Notes under the pieces: model-generated
What the model was told of the DNA's origin: nothing
Databases searched by the model: none
Seen by the model: the letters and a program-made list of their open reading frames with translations, nothing else
Source: SAR202 cluster bacterium
GTDB taxonomy: Bacteria; Chloroflexota; Dehalococcoidia; Lucifugimonadales; UBA1123
Direction of reading: 5' to 3'
NCBI GenBank assembly: GCA_030752795.1
Contig: JASMDM010000034.1
Coordinates: 1-64,000 of the forward strand
Length of the DNA: 64,000 bases
Made by a program: the position numbers and the translations under genes
Part shown: positions 1 through 9,036 of the stretch, in pieces
How positions within the stretch are numbered: the stretch's first letter is position 1
How the letters are laid out: every line of letters starts with the position of its first letter

Positions 1-1461
1 CAGCACGACTTCGCGGATGGTGTGCTGGCCGGTGAGCAGCATGGTCAGGCGGTCGATGCCGATGCCAAGTCCGCCCGTGGGCGGCATGCCGTGCTCGATG
101 GCGACCAAGAAGTCTTCGTCAAGCCGGTCCCATTCCTCGTCGGGAAGCTGGGAGCGTAGATGCTCTTGGTCTTCGAATCGCGCCCGCTGGTCGACCGGAT
201 CGTTGAGCTCGGTGAACGCGTTCGCGATCTCCATCGACCCGGCGAAAGCCTCGAAGCGCTCGACCAATCTTGGGTTGTCGATCATCTTCTTCGCCAGCGG
301 AGACATCTCCACCGGGTAGTCGACGAGGAAGCACGGCTGCATCAGATGCGGCTCCACTTTCGCGGACAGCAATTTGTCGACCATGGCGCCCCAACTCGTT
401 TGGCGGCCGACCTCTACCCCGACGAGTTGCATCTCCGTCTTCAACGACTCGATGTCCGTGTGCTGCATGATGTCGATGCCGCTGTGCTCGAGGATTTGGC
501 CGCAAAAGTCCAGGCGCGGCCAAGGCGGCGTGAAGTCGATCGTATCGTCGCCCCGGGCGATCGTCGCTGAGCCGATGACGTCGGTTGCGAGATGGTACGC
601 GAGCTGCTCCACCATCTCCATGACCGAGTTGTAATCGGCGAAAGACTCGTAGCTCTCGAGCGTCGTGAACTCCGGATTGTGGTTCAGGTCGATGCCTTCG
701 TTACGGAATATCCGCCCGATTTCGTACACCTTCTCGAGGCCGCCGACGATAAGTCTCTTGAGGTGGAGTTCGGTCGCGATGCGGAGGAAGAGCTGTCGAT
801 CGAGTGCGTTGTGATGCGTCTCGAACGGGTAAGCCATGCCCCCTGCCGCTATCTGCACCAACATCGGAGTCTCGACCTCAAGGAAATCTCGGCCGTCCAT
901 GAACCGTCTGATCGCGCTGACGATCTTACTGCGCTGAACGGCGACCTGCCGGGCCTCGGGGTTGGCGATCAAGTCGAGATACCTTTGTCGGAAGCGAGTC
1001 TCGACGTCGGAAAGGCCGTGCCATTTTTCGGGCAGCGGTCGTAGCGACTTGCTCAAAACCGTGATGGTTTGGACTTCGACGGTAATTTCGCCCATGCGGG
1101 TGCGGAACAACGGTCCGCTGACGCCGACCCAGTCGCCGATGTCGAGCTCGGAGAGCAACTCGTACGCCTCACCGAGCGTGTTGCGCCGTAACATCGCCTG
1201 AATCTTGCCGCTTCCGTCGAGCAGATCCAGGAAGCTCGCACGCCCCATTCCGCGCATTCCCGTGACTCGGCCCGCGACGGACACCGACCCTGCTGGCGAC
1301 TCGGTAGATTCTTTAGACTCGTTGTCTTCGAACTGCTGCACGGCCTCGAGAGCCAGATGCGACCGCTCGTAGTTTCGGGGATAGGGATCGATGCCTTTGG
1401 ATCGGATGCGGTCCAGCTTGTCGAGTCTTACTTGGAACAGCTCATCTTCGGGCTGTGGCAC
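1..1461 (-). CDS. lysS: Lysyl-tRNA synthetase, class II (3' end outside window)
   Basis: Charges tRNA-Lys with lysine in the cytoplasm. The frame is open from a GTG at 1461 to the left edge (487 codons), so only about ten C-terminal residues are missing. An AGGAGG lies at 1471-1476, nine bases ahead of the GTG, and decides the start; a nearby ATG at 1469 is out of frame. The N-terminal OB fold (about residues 57-150) reads AGRVTGMRGMGRASFLDLLD. Class II motif 2 is visible as FRNEGIDLNHNPEFTTLE near residue 250, and motif 3 as GIGIDRLTMLL close to the edge. It follows greA on the same strand after about 125 bases, an arrangement seen in other bacteria. No lesions are seen. Identification is secure. 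Confidence 0.96.
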   Translation of the reverse strand, partial: MPQPEDELFQVRLDKLDRIRSKGIDPYPRNYERSHLALEAVQQFEDNESKESTESPAGSVSVAGRVTGMRGMGRASFLDLLDGSGKIQAMLRRNTLGEAYELLSELDIGDWVGVSGPLFRTRMGEITVEVQTITVLSKSLRPLPEKWHGLSDVETRFRQRYLDLIANPEARQVAVQRSKIVSAIRRFMDGRDFLEVETPMLVQIAAGGMAYPFETHHNALDRQLFLRIATELHLKRLIVGGLEKVYEIGRIFRNEGIDLNHNPEFTTLESYESFADYNSVMEMVEQLAYHLATDVIGSATIARGDDTIDFTPPWPRLDFCGQILEHSGIDIMQHTDIESLKTEMQLVGVEVGRQTSWGAMVDKLLSAKVEPHLMQPCFLVDYPVEMSPLAKKMIDNPRLVERFEAFAGSMEIANAFTELNDPVDQRARFEDQEHLRSQLPDEEWDRLDEDFLVAIEHGMPPTGGLGIGIDRLTMLLTGQHTIREVVL

Positions 1462-1587
1462 GGCGCCATTCCTCCTGGGCACACGGGTTCATCTGGGATT
1501 GGTTCATCGGATGCCTGACACAAATCGGTGACGCCATCTCGGGGAGTCACTGTGTGTCGTTCGACGTCTGGCGGATCGACGGGCGCT

Positions 1588-2058
1588 TCAGGCGATCTTG
1601 GTGATCTTTAGCGTGGTGACGCCCGCCGGGGTTTTGACCTCGACCTGGTCGCCGACTTTGTGATCGAGCAGCGCGCGCCCAACCGGCGATTCGTTCGAGA
1701 TCTTGCCTTCGAGCGGGTTGGCTTCGGCTGAACCGACGAGGTGGTAGACCTGCCTCTTGTTGCCTTTGCCGGAAACGGTCACCGCCGAGCCGAACTGGAC
1801 TGAATCCTTGGCGTTTTCGTCTTTTTCTGCGATTACGGCGTTGGCCAGAATCTCTTCGAGGTCCTGAATTCTGCCCTCGATGAAAGCCTGGTCGTTTTTC
1901 ACCTCGTCGTATTCGGCGTTGTCGGCGGTGCCTCCGGCTTCGGTGGCTTCGTGGATTCTGCCAGCCACGTCCGGTCGCCGCACCGCAATGAGATGTTCGA
2001 GTTCAGCTTGCAGCTTATCGTGACCCGCGGGTGTGATGTATTGTCGGCGTTGTACCAC
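1588..2058 (-). CDS. greA: Transcription elongation factor GreA
   Basis: GreA enters the secondary channel of paused RNA polymerase and stimulates transcript cleavage. The protein is about 156 residues, normal for the family. It has an N-terminal coiled coil with the acidic tip region (EYDEVKNDQAFIEGRI, about residues 49-64) and a C-terminal FKBP-like domain containing the conserved NESPVGRALL segment. An upstream in-frame TTG at 2070 exists, but GTG at 2058 has a GGAG six bases upstream (2065-2068) and gives the usual N terminus (VQRRQYITPAGHDKL). It sits just upstream of lysS and is probably co-transcribed with it. Confidence 0.94.
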   Translation of the reverse strand: MVQRRQYITPAGHDKLQAELEHLIAVRRPDVAGRIHEATEAGGTADNAEYDEVKNDQAFIEGRIQDLEEILANAVIAEKDENAKDSVQFGSAVTVSGKGNKRQVYHLVGSAEANPLEGKISNESPVGRALLDHKVGDQVEVKTPAGVTTLKITKIA

Positions 2059-2349
2059 GGTAAGCTCCAATCAACAAAAAGACCGAGAGTCCGCTTTCAC
2101 GAAAATCACTCTCAGCCCGTTCGGAACATTCTATACGCAGCGGGCCTGTTTGTAAATCTGAATCGGTGTTGACCCGGTTCTCGACCGTTCGGATCGCGGG
2201 ACCTTATGTTCCGAAAGCGATTTCGGGAGTCAAAAACCCAATCGCCGTCAAACAAATGGCATTGGCCGGCAATACCGCCTGCCAATGCCACAGGTCTTCG
2301 TTGTTGACGCCGAGCCCTCACTGGGCGAGGCGGCGTTACCGATCAGACG

Positions 2350-4017
2350 CTAGTACCCCATGCGCCCTTCGCGGGCGAGCCAGGCAAACTGCTGCTCCCT
2401 GCGTCCCGCGCCAGGGTTCATGATCACGTTCACCAAGGACGCCTTGCCGGAATTGAAGGATCGCTCCAGAGCAGGACGAAGATCATCCGGGTTGTCCACG
2501 TACTCGCCATGGCCTCCCAATGCTTCCATCATCAGATCGAACCGTACGTCCGGCTTGAAATCGTTCGGGTCTTCGGCTCCGTCGACGTAAGTTCTGACCC
2601 ATTTATCGATATTGGCGTTCTGGAACACGACCCACACGACCGCGAGATCGAATCTTGCCGCCGTCTCGATGTCCATCCCATTGAACCCGAACGCCCAGTC
2701 GCCCTGAAGGCAGACGACCGGCTTGTCGGGGTAGACGACCTTGGCCGCCAGAGAGAACGGCACGCCCGTGCCAACGCACCCGGCGATGCCCGCGTCGATG
2801 CGATGCCTGGGGTTCCAGATATCGATTACCTGACGCGAGATGTCCATCGTGCTGGCGCCGTCCGCGACCACCATGGCGTCTTTGGGAAGGTAGTCCCTGA
2901 TCTCTTTCAGGATGCGATAGTAGCCCATCGGCACAGCATCGGAATCAAGCATCGGCGCGATGCTCGCGGCGTTTTGCGCGGCCTTTTCTTTGAGGCCGGC
3001 CAACCACGGGGTTTCGCCGAATTCGACGGGATTGTCGTCGAGCCCATCGACCAACTGGCCCATGACCATCTTCGCGTCTCCGACAAGACCGACCGTCGCC
3101 GCGTGGTTGGTGCCGATCTCGGCGGGCTCAATATCGACCTGTATTAGCTTGTAGTCGTCGGCGAATCGAGGCGGCTGGCCGAAGTGGAAGATCCAGTTAA
3201 GCCGTGCGCCGACCATCAGTATCGTGTCTGCACCCTGCAACGCCTGAGTCCTGGCGGACGAAACGTTCATCGGGTGGTCGGGCGGCAGCATCCCCGAGCC
3301 CATCGGGGACGTCAGGAACGGGATCTGGGTCTTGTCGACGAACTGCCTGAGCTCGTCCTCGGCCCATGACCACGCGGCGCCCTTCCCGACTATCAGCAGC
3401 GGATTTTCCGCCTCGGCGAGAACATCTAGCGCCTGCTTGATCTTCTGCGGCTCAGCCAACGGCCTCGCCGGTTCAGGGGCGGGCTCCGGAATCGGCACGA
3501 TGTCTTCTTCTACAGAGCCGGAGATCATCTCCGCGGGTAGGTCCAGGTACACAGGGCCGGGTCGGCCCGCCATCGCGGTCTTGAGAGCGAAATTGATCAG
3601 GTTCGGAATGCGTTCGATGCTCTCGGCCGCGTACGCCCACTTGCTCAACGGGGCGGTGGACTCGACCTGAGCCATCTCTTGGAAGTCGCCCATGTTCCGG
3701 CGCCTGAGCTCGGCGGAACCGGCGATCACGAGCAAAGGCCAGCAGTTGGCCTGTGCGTTGGCGATTCCGGTGAGTGTGTTGGTCTGCGCGACTCCCGAGG
3801 CGGCGATGCACACCCCGACCGACCGCGTAAAGTACGAGTGGGCCTGCGCCGCCATCGCTGCGGCTTGCTCGTTTCTAACCGAAATGACCTTTATGCCGGC
3901 CTCGGCGATTCCATTGACAATCGGGCCGACCGGGTCTCCCGGCAACACGTAGCAAGTGTCGATGCCTTCTCGTTTGAGGGAATCCACGACTAGCTGGGCG
4001 CCTGTGATCTGGGCCAT
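2350..4017 (-). CDS. TPP-dependent enzyme, oxalyl-CoA decarboxylase / 2-hydroxyacyl-CoA lyase type
   Basis: Predicted thiamine-diphosphate enzyme of 555 residues, the usual length of acetolactate synthase and oxalyl-CoA decarboxylase relatives. The N-terminal PYR domain has the catalytic glutamate in VRNEQAAAMAAQAHSY (about residues 47-62). The middle domain follows, and the C-terminal PP domain has GDWAFGFNGMDIETAARFDL, which resembles the GDSAFGFSGMEIET motif of oxalyl-CoA decarboxylase and 2-hydroxyacyl-CoA lyase more than that of acetolactate synthase. The metal-binding end is QNAN rather than NN. AGGAGG at about 4024-4029 supports the ATG at 4017. It is divergent from an iron-type alcohol dehydrogenase, which could reduce an aldehyde released by a lyase (inference). 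The family is clear; the substrate is not. Confidence 0.82.
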   Translation of the reverse strand: MAQITGAQLVVDSLKREGIDTCYVLPGDPVGPIVNGIAEAGIKVISVRNEQAAAMAAQAHSYFTRSVGVCIAASGVAQTNTLTGIANAQANCWPLLVIAGSAELRRRNMGDFQEMAQVESTAPLSKWAYAAESIERIPNLINFALKTAMAGRPGPVYLDLPAEMISGSVEEDIVPIPEPAPEPARPLAEPQKIKQALDVLAEAENPLLIVGKGAAWSWAEDELRQFVDKTQIPFLTSPMGSGMLPPDHPMNVSSARTQALQGADTILMVGARLNWIFHFGQPPRFADDYKLIQVDIEPAEIGTNHAATVGLVGDAKMVMGQLVDGLDDNPVEFGETPWLAGLKEKAAQNAASIAPMLDSDAVPMGYYRILKEIRDYLPKDAMVVADGASTMDISRQVIDIWNPRHRIDAGIAGCVGTGVPFSLAAKVVYPDKPVVCLQGDWAFGFNGMDIETAARFDLAVVWVVFQNANIDKWVRTYVDGAEDPNDFKPDVRFDLMMEALGGHGEYVDNPDDLRPALERSFNSGKASLVNVIMNPGAGRREQQFAWLAREGRMGY

Positions 4018-4174
4018 CGGCTTCCTCCTCGCTCTCGGTGGGTGTCGATCGAACTATCGCCCAATTCTATCCGTGCTGACGACGGTGTCAAGCGATTCGG
4101 CATGCGGCGTGACGGGTCCGAGAACGGATAGGCTGCCGGTGATAACATACGTTGCAATCGCAGGAGGTTCGCCG

Positions 4175-5317
4175 GTGCAAGATCAGTTCGTCCCATCGTT
4201 TTCTTGGGAGCATCCCACTCGTGTGCTGTTCGGCAACGGGGCGCTTGGGTCGCTGCCCGCCGAAGTGGGCGGGCTCGTGCCGGACGGTTCGAGGGTGTTC
4301 CTCGTGACGGGACAACGAAGCTTGAAGGCTCGCGGCATCTTGCAGCAGGTCTTGGACGGCCTCGATCGATACGAAGTCACGGTGTTCGACCGCGTTGCAC
4401 CGTTTCCCTCACCGGCGGCGGTCGACTCGGCCACGACTGAATGCAAGGCGTTCGCGGCGGACATCGTGGTGGCCATCGGCGGCGGCAGCGTACTCGACTT
4501 GGCGAAAGCGGTGGCGGTCCTCAGCGTTCACGACGGGCCGGCGTTGGCTTACGCGGAGCGGACGGTTCAACTGGAACGCAAAGGGTTGCCGTTCGTCGCC
4601 GTCCCGACAACGTCAGGCAGCAGCAGTGAGGTGACGTCGGGCAGCGCGCTGTGGGACATGGACGCCAAGCGGCATTTCGGACTCGGCGGACTGTTGATGT
4701 TTCCCGACACGGCAATCGTTGACCCCGGGCTCATGATGTCGATGCCGTCATCGCTCGCGGCAGTGACAGGCATGGACGCGTTCACGAGCGCGTTCGAGTC
4801 CTACTGGTCAACCAGGTCTCAGCCCATATCTGACGCGCTGAACCTGGACGTGATCCGGAATTTCGCCACAAACTTGGAGCGATCGACGATCCAAGGCGAC
4901 CTCGAATCCAGGGCCGCGTGCGCCATGGCTTCGACCATGTCGGGGATGGCTTACTCGCAGAGTCCGCCGAACGCCTGCCACGCCGTGGGAAGCCCGCTGA
5001 CTCTATTTTGGGGCGTTGAACACGGCCAAGCCGTCGGCGCGACGCTTTGCGGATTTCTCCGACGAGCCGCGCCGGCCATCAGGCACAAGCTTCCGCCATT
5101 GTGGCAGGCGCTTGGCGTCGATGACCTGGACTCAGCCATCGAACTCATCACACGCATCATGAGGCGATGCGGTCTGCAAACTACGCTGACCGGTCTCGGC
5201 TTGAACGAGGCCGACATGGACAAAGTCGTAGACGAAACCCGGTGGGATCGGGTCGAAACGCTCCCGACCGCGATGGGCAAATCAGACCTGCGAGAGCTGC
5301 TCATCGAGGCTCTTTAG
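4175..5317 (+). CDS. Iron-type (group III) alcohol dehydrogenase family protein
   Basis: NAD(P)-dependent oxidoreductase of 380 residues with the group III dehydroquinate-synthase-like fold. The nucleotide-binding GGGSVLDLAKAVA lies near residue 95, followed by TTSGSSSE. The metal site reads GMDAFTSAFE, then NACHAVGSPL and VEHGQAVG. The Asp and the two distal His ligands are present, but the His expected four residues after the Asp is Ser. Loss of this His is also seen in phosphonoacetaldehyde-reductase-like members (from memory). GTG at 4175 follows AGGAGG at 4162-4167; a longer upstream frame exists without a ribosome-binding site. Its stop overlaps the stop of the convergent regulator gene. 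Substrate unknown. Confidence 0.82.
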   Translation: MQDQFVPSFSWEHPTRVLFGNGALGSLPAEVGGLVPDGSRVFLVTGQRSLKARGILQQVLDGLDRYEVTVFDRVAPFPSPAAVDSATTECKAFAADIVVAIGGGSVLDLAKAVAVLSVHDGPALAYAERTVQLERKGLPFVAVPTTSGSSSEVTSGSALWDMDAKRHFGLGGLLMFPDTAIVDPGLMMSMPSSLAAVTGMDAFTSAFESYWSTRSQPISDALNLDVIRNFATNLERSTIQGDLESRAACAMASTMSGMAYSQSPPNACHAVGSPLTLFWGVEHGQAVGATLCGFLRRAAPAIRHKLPPLWQALGVDDLDSAIELITRIMRRCGLQTTLTGLGLNEADMDKVVDETRWDRVETLPTAMGKSDLRELLIEAL

Positions 5318-5781
5318 GCGCATTCTTCCGACTCGTCTGCCGGAGCTTCGTCAGGCTGCTCGGCGATTGTCTCGGCCTCGTCTTCGCCGAGAAGCCGCCG
5401 TAGTTGATCGCGAGTGTTGCGAATCAGTTCGGTCTTCTCCGCTATCTTGTTGAACAGATCGCTCTTCGCCTTAATGCCTTCGGCAATCATGAAGGCTGCG
5501 GCTTCCGAGCGGCTGGAATTGATTCCCGAGTCGACCAACACATCGAGCCTGGCCAGGCTTTCTTTGTTGATCCGCACCATCACGACCGAGGGTCGGGCCG
5601 TGCGCACAGCCTGAATCGTCTCTCGGATGGTCTCTCCCACCGATGACGCCGCATCTTTTCCTCGGGTGACAGCGCTACGCACGGCGCCGTCACCGTCCAG
5701 GTTGTCCAGGTCGTCCGCGTCGTCCAAACGAATCTCGATCACGTGGCGCTCTTCTCGTTGTTCATTTTCGTCTGTGATCAC
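5314..5781 (-). CDS. Ribbon-helix-helix transcriptional regulator
   Basis: Protein of 155 residues. The N-terminal 55 residues are acidic. A ribbon-helix-helix motif follows: strand VVMVRIN at residues 66-72, helix 1 through KESLARLDVLV, and helix 2 SSRSEAAAFMIAEGIK at about 89-104. A coiled-coil-like segment and an acidic tail (ending ESEECA) complete it. GTG at 5781 has a GAAGGAG-type site just upstream. Upstream lies a perfect 14-bp palindrome overlapping a TATAAT, suggesting autoregulation. Its TAA shares bases with the TAG of the convergent dehydrogenase gene. It is divergent from a MATE transporter that it might also control (inference). No partner toxin or antitoxin gene is seen. Confidence 0.75.
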   Translation of the reverse strand: MITDENEQREERHVIEIRLDDADDLDNLDGDGAVRSAVTRGKDAASSVGETIRETIQAVRTARPSVVMVRINKESLARLDVLVDSGINSSRSEAAAFMIAEGIKAKSDLFNKIAEKTELIRNTRDQLRRLLGEDEAETIAEQPDEAPADESEECA

Positions 5782-5804
5782 CTGTCGCTCCTTCTCTGTA
5801 TTGC

Positions 5805-5821
5805 AATTACATGTAATTATA
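5805..5821 (-). promoter_or_regulatory. Palindromic operator overlapping a -10 box upstream of the RHH gene
   Basis: AATTACATGTAATT at 5805-5818 is a perfect 14-bp palindrome. On the minus strand a consensus TATAAT (5816-5821) overlaps it and lies 35-40 bases ahead of the regulator start codon. No strong -35 is visible (TTCGCG-like at 18 bp spacing). A dimeric ribbon-helix-helix protein bound here would block its own promoter. The site also lies about 135 bases upstream of the divergent MATE gene. The palindrome is seen directly; its use as an operator is inferred. Confidence 0.6.
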
Positions 5822-5954
5822 GCGCACGCAACACAAGCACGCGAATACGTCAGAGTTGATTTCGCCGATGAATTATTGACGTTGTTTTTCGTATCCGATA
5901 CGGTAGCGATTGCCAGACGGCCACGCGGCCGTTCACATGGATGGAACATCGTGG

Positions 5955-7415
5955 ATGGCTGAAGACTCAACACCTGACTCAAGCGCTGATCACAGTGCCA
6001 CGCCGCCTTCCGAGCAGCCGCCTGCCGCGGGCGAACGGACGCGCCGCCGCGGAAGGCGGTCCGCGTACGCGACCAAAGACCTCACAAAGGGCAGCATCCC
6101 AAGAAACCTCTGGTTCCTGGCTTGGCCTCAGGTAGCTGAGAGCTTCCTCAGTGTCGTCGACCAACTCGCCGATCTCATCTGGGCGGGCAGGCTTGGTTTC
6201 CAGGCCATCGCGGGCTTAGGCGTATCACAATCCTACTTGATGATGCTCATGACCGCGCGGATGGGCCTGGATTCCGGCATGAGGTCGATGATCTCCCGAG
6301 CCGTCGGCGCCAAACAGGTCGCGTACGCAAATCACGTGGTGCTGCAGGCGCTGACACTCACAACCGCCTACTCGGTCATCCTGGTGACTCTTGGGTTGAT
6401 CCTGACGATTCCGCTGCTACAGATTCTTGGGCTCAGCGACGGGGTCGTAGCCCAGGCGGCGCCGTACATGCGAGTGCAGTTCTTCGCGATGGCGATGATG
6501 GGCTACCAGCGCATGACCGCGGGCGCTCTACAGGCCGCGGGCGACAGCATGACCCCGCTGAGAGCCGCAACGGTCGCCAGGGTGGGACACCTGGTGTTCA
6601 GTCCGTTCCTGATTTTCGGATGGTGGATCTTTCCGGACTTAGGTCTCGCCGGGGCGGCAGTCGCCAACCTGATTTCTCAGACAGTCGGCGTTAGCATGAA
6701 CGCTAGGGCGTTAATGGTTGGATCATCCAGGCTGCACGTGACATTCAAGGGCTACTACGTCGACTACCCGCTCATCTGGCGGGTGCTCAAGATCGGGTTG
6801 CCGGCATCGGTTACCGGAGCGCAACGGGCGGTGTCGCAACTCATCGTCGTCGCCATCGTCGCATCGTTCGGCGACATAGCCTTGGCAGCGTTCGCGATGA
6901 CTCGCAGGGCGGAAAACACGGTGCTGCACGCCAGCCGCGGCATGGGCAGGGCTGCCGGAGCGCTGGCCGGACAGAACTTAGGGGCCAATCTGCCGGCACG
7001 GGCTAAGGCATCCGTATTCTGGGCGATCGTATACGCGTCGGTTGCCTCGGTGACCATCTCGGCCGTCTTTTTGATCTTCCCGAGTCAAGTTGCGTCGTTC
7101 TTCAACAGCGACGCCGAATTCGTCGCTCAAGCGACGCTGTGGCTCCAGGTGCTGGCAATCGGGTATTTCTCCATGAACACCGTCCAGGTGTTCACGCAGT
7201 CGTTCAACACGACGGGCGCCACCCTTGCTCCGATGATCGTCACGGTTTCCACGATGTGGCTGCTGGAGCTGCCGTTGGCGTACTTCTTGTCTCGGCACAC
7301 CTCGTTGGAGGAACTCGGCATCCCCTGGGCGATCGTATTCGGGATGACGCTTAGATTGGCAATCTTCACCTGGTACTACCTTCGAGGCACATGGCTTCGA
7401 ACCGGAATGCTGTGA
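5955..7415 (+). CDS. MATE family multidrug/organic cation efflux transporter
   Basis: Inner-membrane antiporter of the multidrug and toxic compound extrusion family, about 486 residues with roughly twelve hydrophobic segments. A cytoplasmic N terminus is rich in Ser/Pro and then Arg (ERTRRRGRRSAY). The first MATE repeat begins at NLWFLAWPQVAESFLSVVDQ, and the second half carries VLKIGLPASVTGAQRAVSQ. Candidate starts are ATG 5937 and ATG 5955, neither with a strong ribosome-binding site; 5955 was chosen. It lies divergently across from the RHH regulator and its palindromic site, so drug-responsive control is possible but unproven. Substrate cannot be told from sequence. Confidence 0.85.
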   Translation: MAEDSTPDSSADHSATPPSEQPPAAGERTRRRGRRSAYATKDLTKGSIPRNLWFLAWPQVAESFLSVVDQLADLIWAGRLGFQAIAGLGVSQSYLMMLMTARMGLDSGMRSMISRAVGAKQVAYANHVVLQALTLTTAYSVILVTLGLILTIPLLQILGLSDGVVAQAAPYMRVQFFAMAMMGYQRMTAGALQAAGDSMTPLRAATVARVGHLVFSPFLIFGWWIFPDLGLAGAAVANLISQTVGVSMNARALMVGSSRLHVTFKGYYVDYPLIWRVLKIGLPASVTGAQRAVSQLIVVAIVASFGDIALAAFAMTRRAENTVLHASRGMGRAAGALAGQNLGANLPARAKASVFWAIVYASVASVTISAVFLIFPSQVASFFNSDAEFVAQATLWLQVLAIGYFSMNTVQVFTQSFNTTGATLAPMIVTVSTMWLLELPLAYFLSRHTSLEELGIPWAIVFGMTLRLAIFTWYYLRGTWLRTGML

Positions 7416-7515
7416 CCTTCGTTCGCAACGTTCGGGCCGCACGCGCAAGCGCCCGAAGCGATGCCTGTATGCTATGCTTCGAGCTACGGAAATCGACGCA
7501 TAACCGGACGGCAAG

Positions 7516-8070
7516 ATGAGCGTGGTCCAACAACAACCAAACAGTTCCCGCTTCGACGGACTCAGAAACGCATTCTCCGCCCAGGCGATGCGTAGCGAGT
7601 GGTTGCTGCTAGTCACGATGATCGGCACTATCGCCGCGGATCAGGTCACCAAAATCATCATCAAGGGCACACTGGCCCTCGGGGAGTCGTGGCCAGCCGA
7701 TGGACTGTTCAGACTGACTCACGGCACTAACTCGGGCGCCGTGTGGGGCTTGTTTCCGGGCAGAACGGGCATCCTCACATTTGCGTCGATTATCGCGATC
7801 GGGTTCATCGTCTACTACTACCGAACCCAAGCCACAAGGAATCGGCCGACGCGGTTCACGGTGGGGTTGCTGCTTGGCGGCGCCATCGGCAATCTCATTG
7901 ATCGACTCCGCATGGGCGCGGTGGTGGACTTCATCGACGTCGGTTGGTGGCCCTCGTTCAACGTCGCGGACTCCTCGATTCTCATCGGCATGACTCTGCT
8001 GATCGCCACCCTGCTCTTGACCGGAGAAAACGAGCCTCGGGGTGAACAGCCCTCCGAATCCGGCGGCTGA
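7516..8070 (+). CDS. lspA: Lipoprotein signal peptidase (signal peptidase II)
   Basis: Aspartic protease of the inner membrane that removes signal peptides from prolipoproteins. The 184 residues form four membrane segments. Family blocks are visible: ADQVTKIIIK, NSGAVWGLFPG, and the two catalytic-Asp motifs GNLIDRLRMGAVVDFID and FNVADSSI. The N terminus is about 20 residues longer than in many homologs. It overlaps the start of the pseudouridine synthase gene downstream, a pairing seen widely in bacteria. Its substrates in this window include the DUF4349 lipoprotein at 44.6 kb. Confidence 0.95.
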   Translation: MSVVQQQPNSSRFDGLRNAFSAQAMRSEWLLLVTMIGTIAADQVTKIIIKGTLALGESWPADGLFRLTHGTNSGAVWGLFPGRTGILTFASIIAIGFIVYYYRTQATRNRPTRFTVGLLLGGAIGNLIDRLRMGAVVDFIDVGWWPSFNVADSSILIGMTLLIATLLLTGENEPRGEQPSESGG

Positions 8071-8986
8071 GCGAACCGAGTTCGTGGCCGATATCCGAGA
8101 GTTCACCTGCGACGGTCCCGGGCAACGCCTTGACCGTTTTCTGGCCGACCGGTGTCACGATCTGTCTCGGTCGCGAATCAAGCGCCTGATAGTCGACGGA
8201 TCCGTGCAGGTCGATTCCCGCGCGCGCGACGCCGGCTACCGCCTTCGACCCGGACAAGTTGTCGCGTTGACGGTCCCGGAGCCGGTCCCGTCCCACATGC
8301 TGCCTCAGGACATCCCGATCGACGTGGTTTACGAGGACGACTGGCTCATGGTGGTGGACAAGCCCGCCGGATTGCCTGTTCACCCGGGGCCGGGTCACCC
8401 GGACTCGACCCTCGTCAACGCGATCTTAGGGATGCGACCCGAGGTGGCGACGGTGGGCGGAACGATGCGACCGGGATTGGTGCATCGGCTCGACAAAGAC
8501 ACTTCCGGATTGATGGTCGTGGCCAAAACCGACGCGGCTCAAGCGGTTCTGTCAAACCAGATGAAACTGCGCGAGATCGACAAACGCTACACGGCGTTGG
8601 TCCACGGGGTGTTGTCGCCTCCGGAGGCCGTGATTGAGGCGCCCATCGGTCGCGACCCTCGAGATCGTAAGCGCATGGCCATCATCGACTCGGGCAGGAA
8701 CGCGACCACGGTGTACTCGACGCTGACACAATTTCCAAGGCACACGCTTGCCGATGTGGTCCTCAAGACAGGGCGGACTCACCAGATTCGAGTCCATTTC
8801 GCGTCCATCGGCCATCCCGTTGTCGGCGACGGCACGTACGGTACCGCGGACTCAAGACTCGGACGGCACTTTCTTCACGCCCACAAGCTCGGATTTCGGC
8901 ATCCGGCGAGTTCAGAATACGTCGAGTGCGACTCGACGATCCCGGACGAACTCCAGGCGAGATTGGACGATCTGCGCCTCCCGTAA
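8042..8986 (+). CDS. Pseudouridine synthase, RluA/RluD family
   Basis: Isomerises uridines in large-subunit rRNA. The protein has an N-terminal S4 RNA-binding domain (GQRLDRFLADRCHDLSRSRI through about residue 85) and the RluA-type catalytic domain. The catalytic Asp lies in the signature PGLVHRLDKDTSGLMVVAKT, and the later GRTHQIRVH block is present. GTG at 8042 overlaps lspA by 29 bases; an in-frame GTG at 8084, just after the lspA stop, is an equally plausible start. Co-transcription with lspA is likely. RluD is the probable orthology, but RluA/RluC specificity cannot be excluded. Confidence 0.9.
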   Translation: MNSPPNPAAERTEFVADIREFTCDGPGQRLDRFLADRCHDLSRSRIKRLIVDGSVQVDSRARDAGYRLRPGQVVALTVPEPVPSHMLPQDIPIDVVYEDDWLMVVDKPAGLPVHPGPGHPDSTLVNAILGMRPEVATVGGTMRPGLVHRLDKDTSGLMVVAKTDAAQAVLSNQMKLREIDKRYTALVHGVLSPPEAVIEAPIGRDPRDRKRMAIIDSGRNATTVYSTLTQFPRHTLADVVLKTGRTHQIRVHFASIGHPVVGDGTYGTADSRLGRHFLHAHKLGFRHPASSEYVECDSTIPDELQARLDDLRLP

Positions 8987-9036
8987 CGTCTCAAGGGTTG
9001 TTTCACCGTGCCTGCGGACGATACAAACATCGCGCG

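Noticed and set aside
2309-2337. Hairpin downstream of the TPP-enzyme gene as a terminator
   Set aside because: The stem is imperfect and there is no T tract on the minus strand, so a Rho-independent terminator cannot be claimed.
4175-5317. Phosphonate biosynthesis locus (TPP decarboxylase plus Fe-type phosphonoacetaldehyde reductase)
   Set aside because: The TPP enzyme is a full-length oxalyl-CoA decarboxylase-like protein, not a phosphonopyruvate decarboxylase, and no PEP mutase is present.
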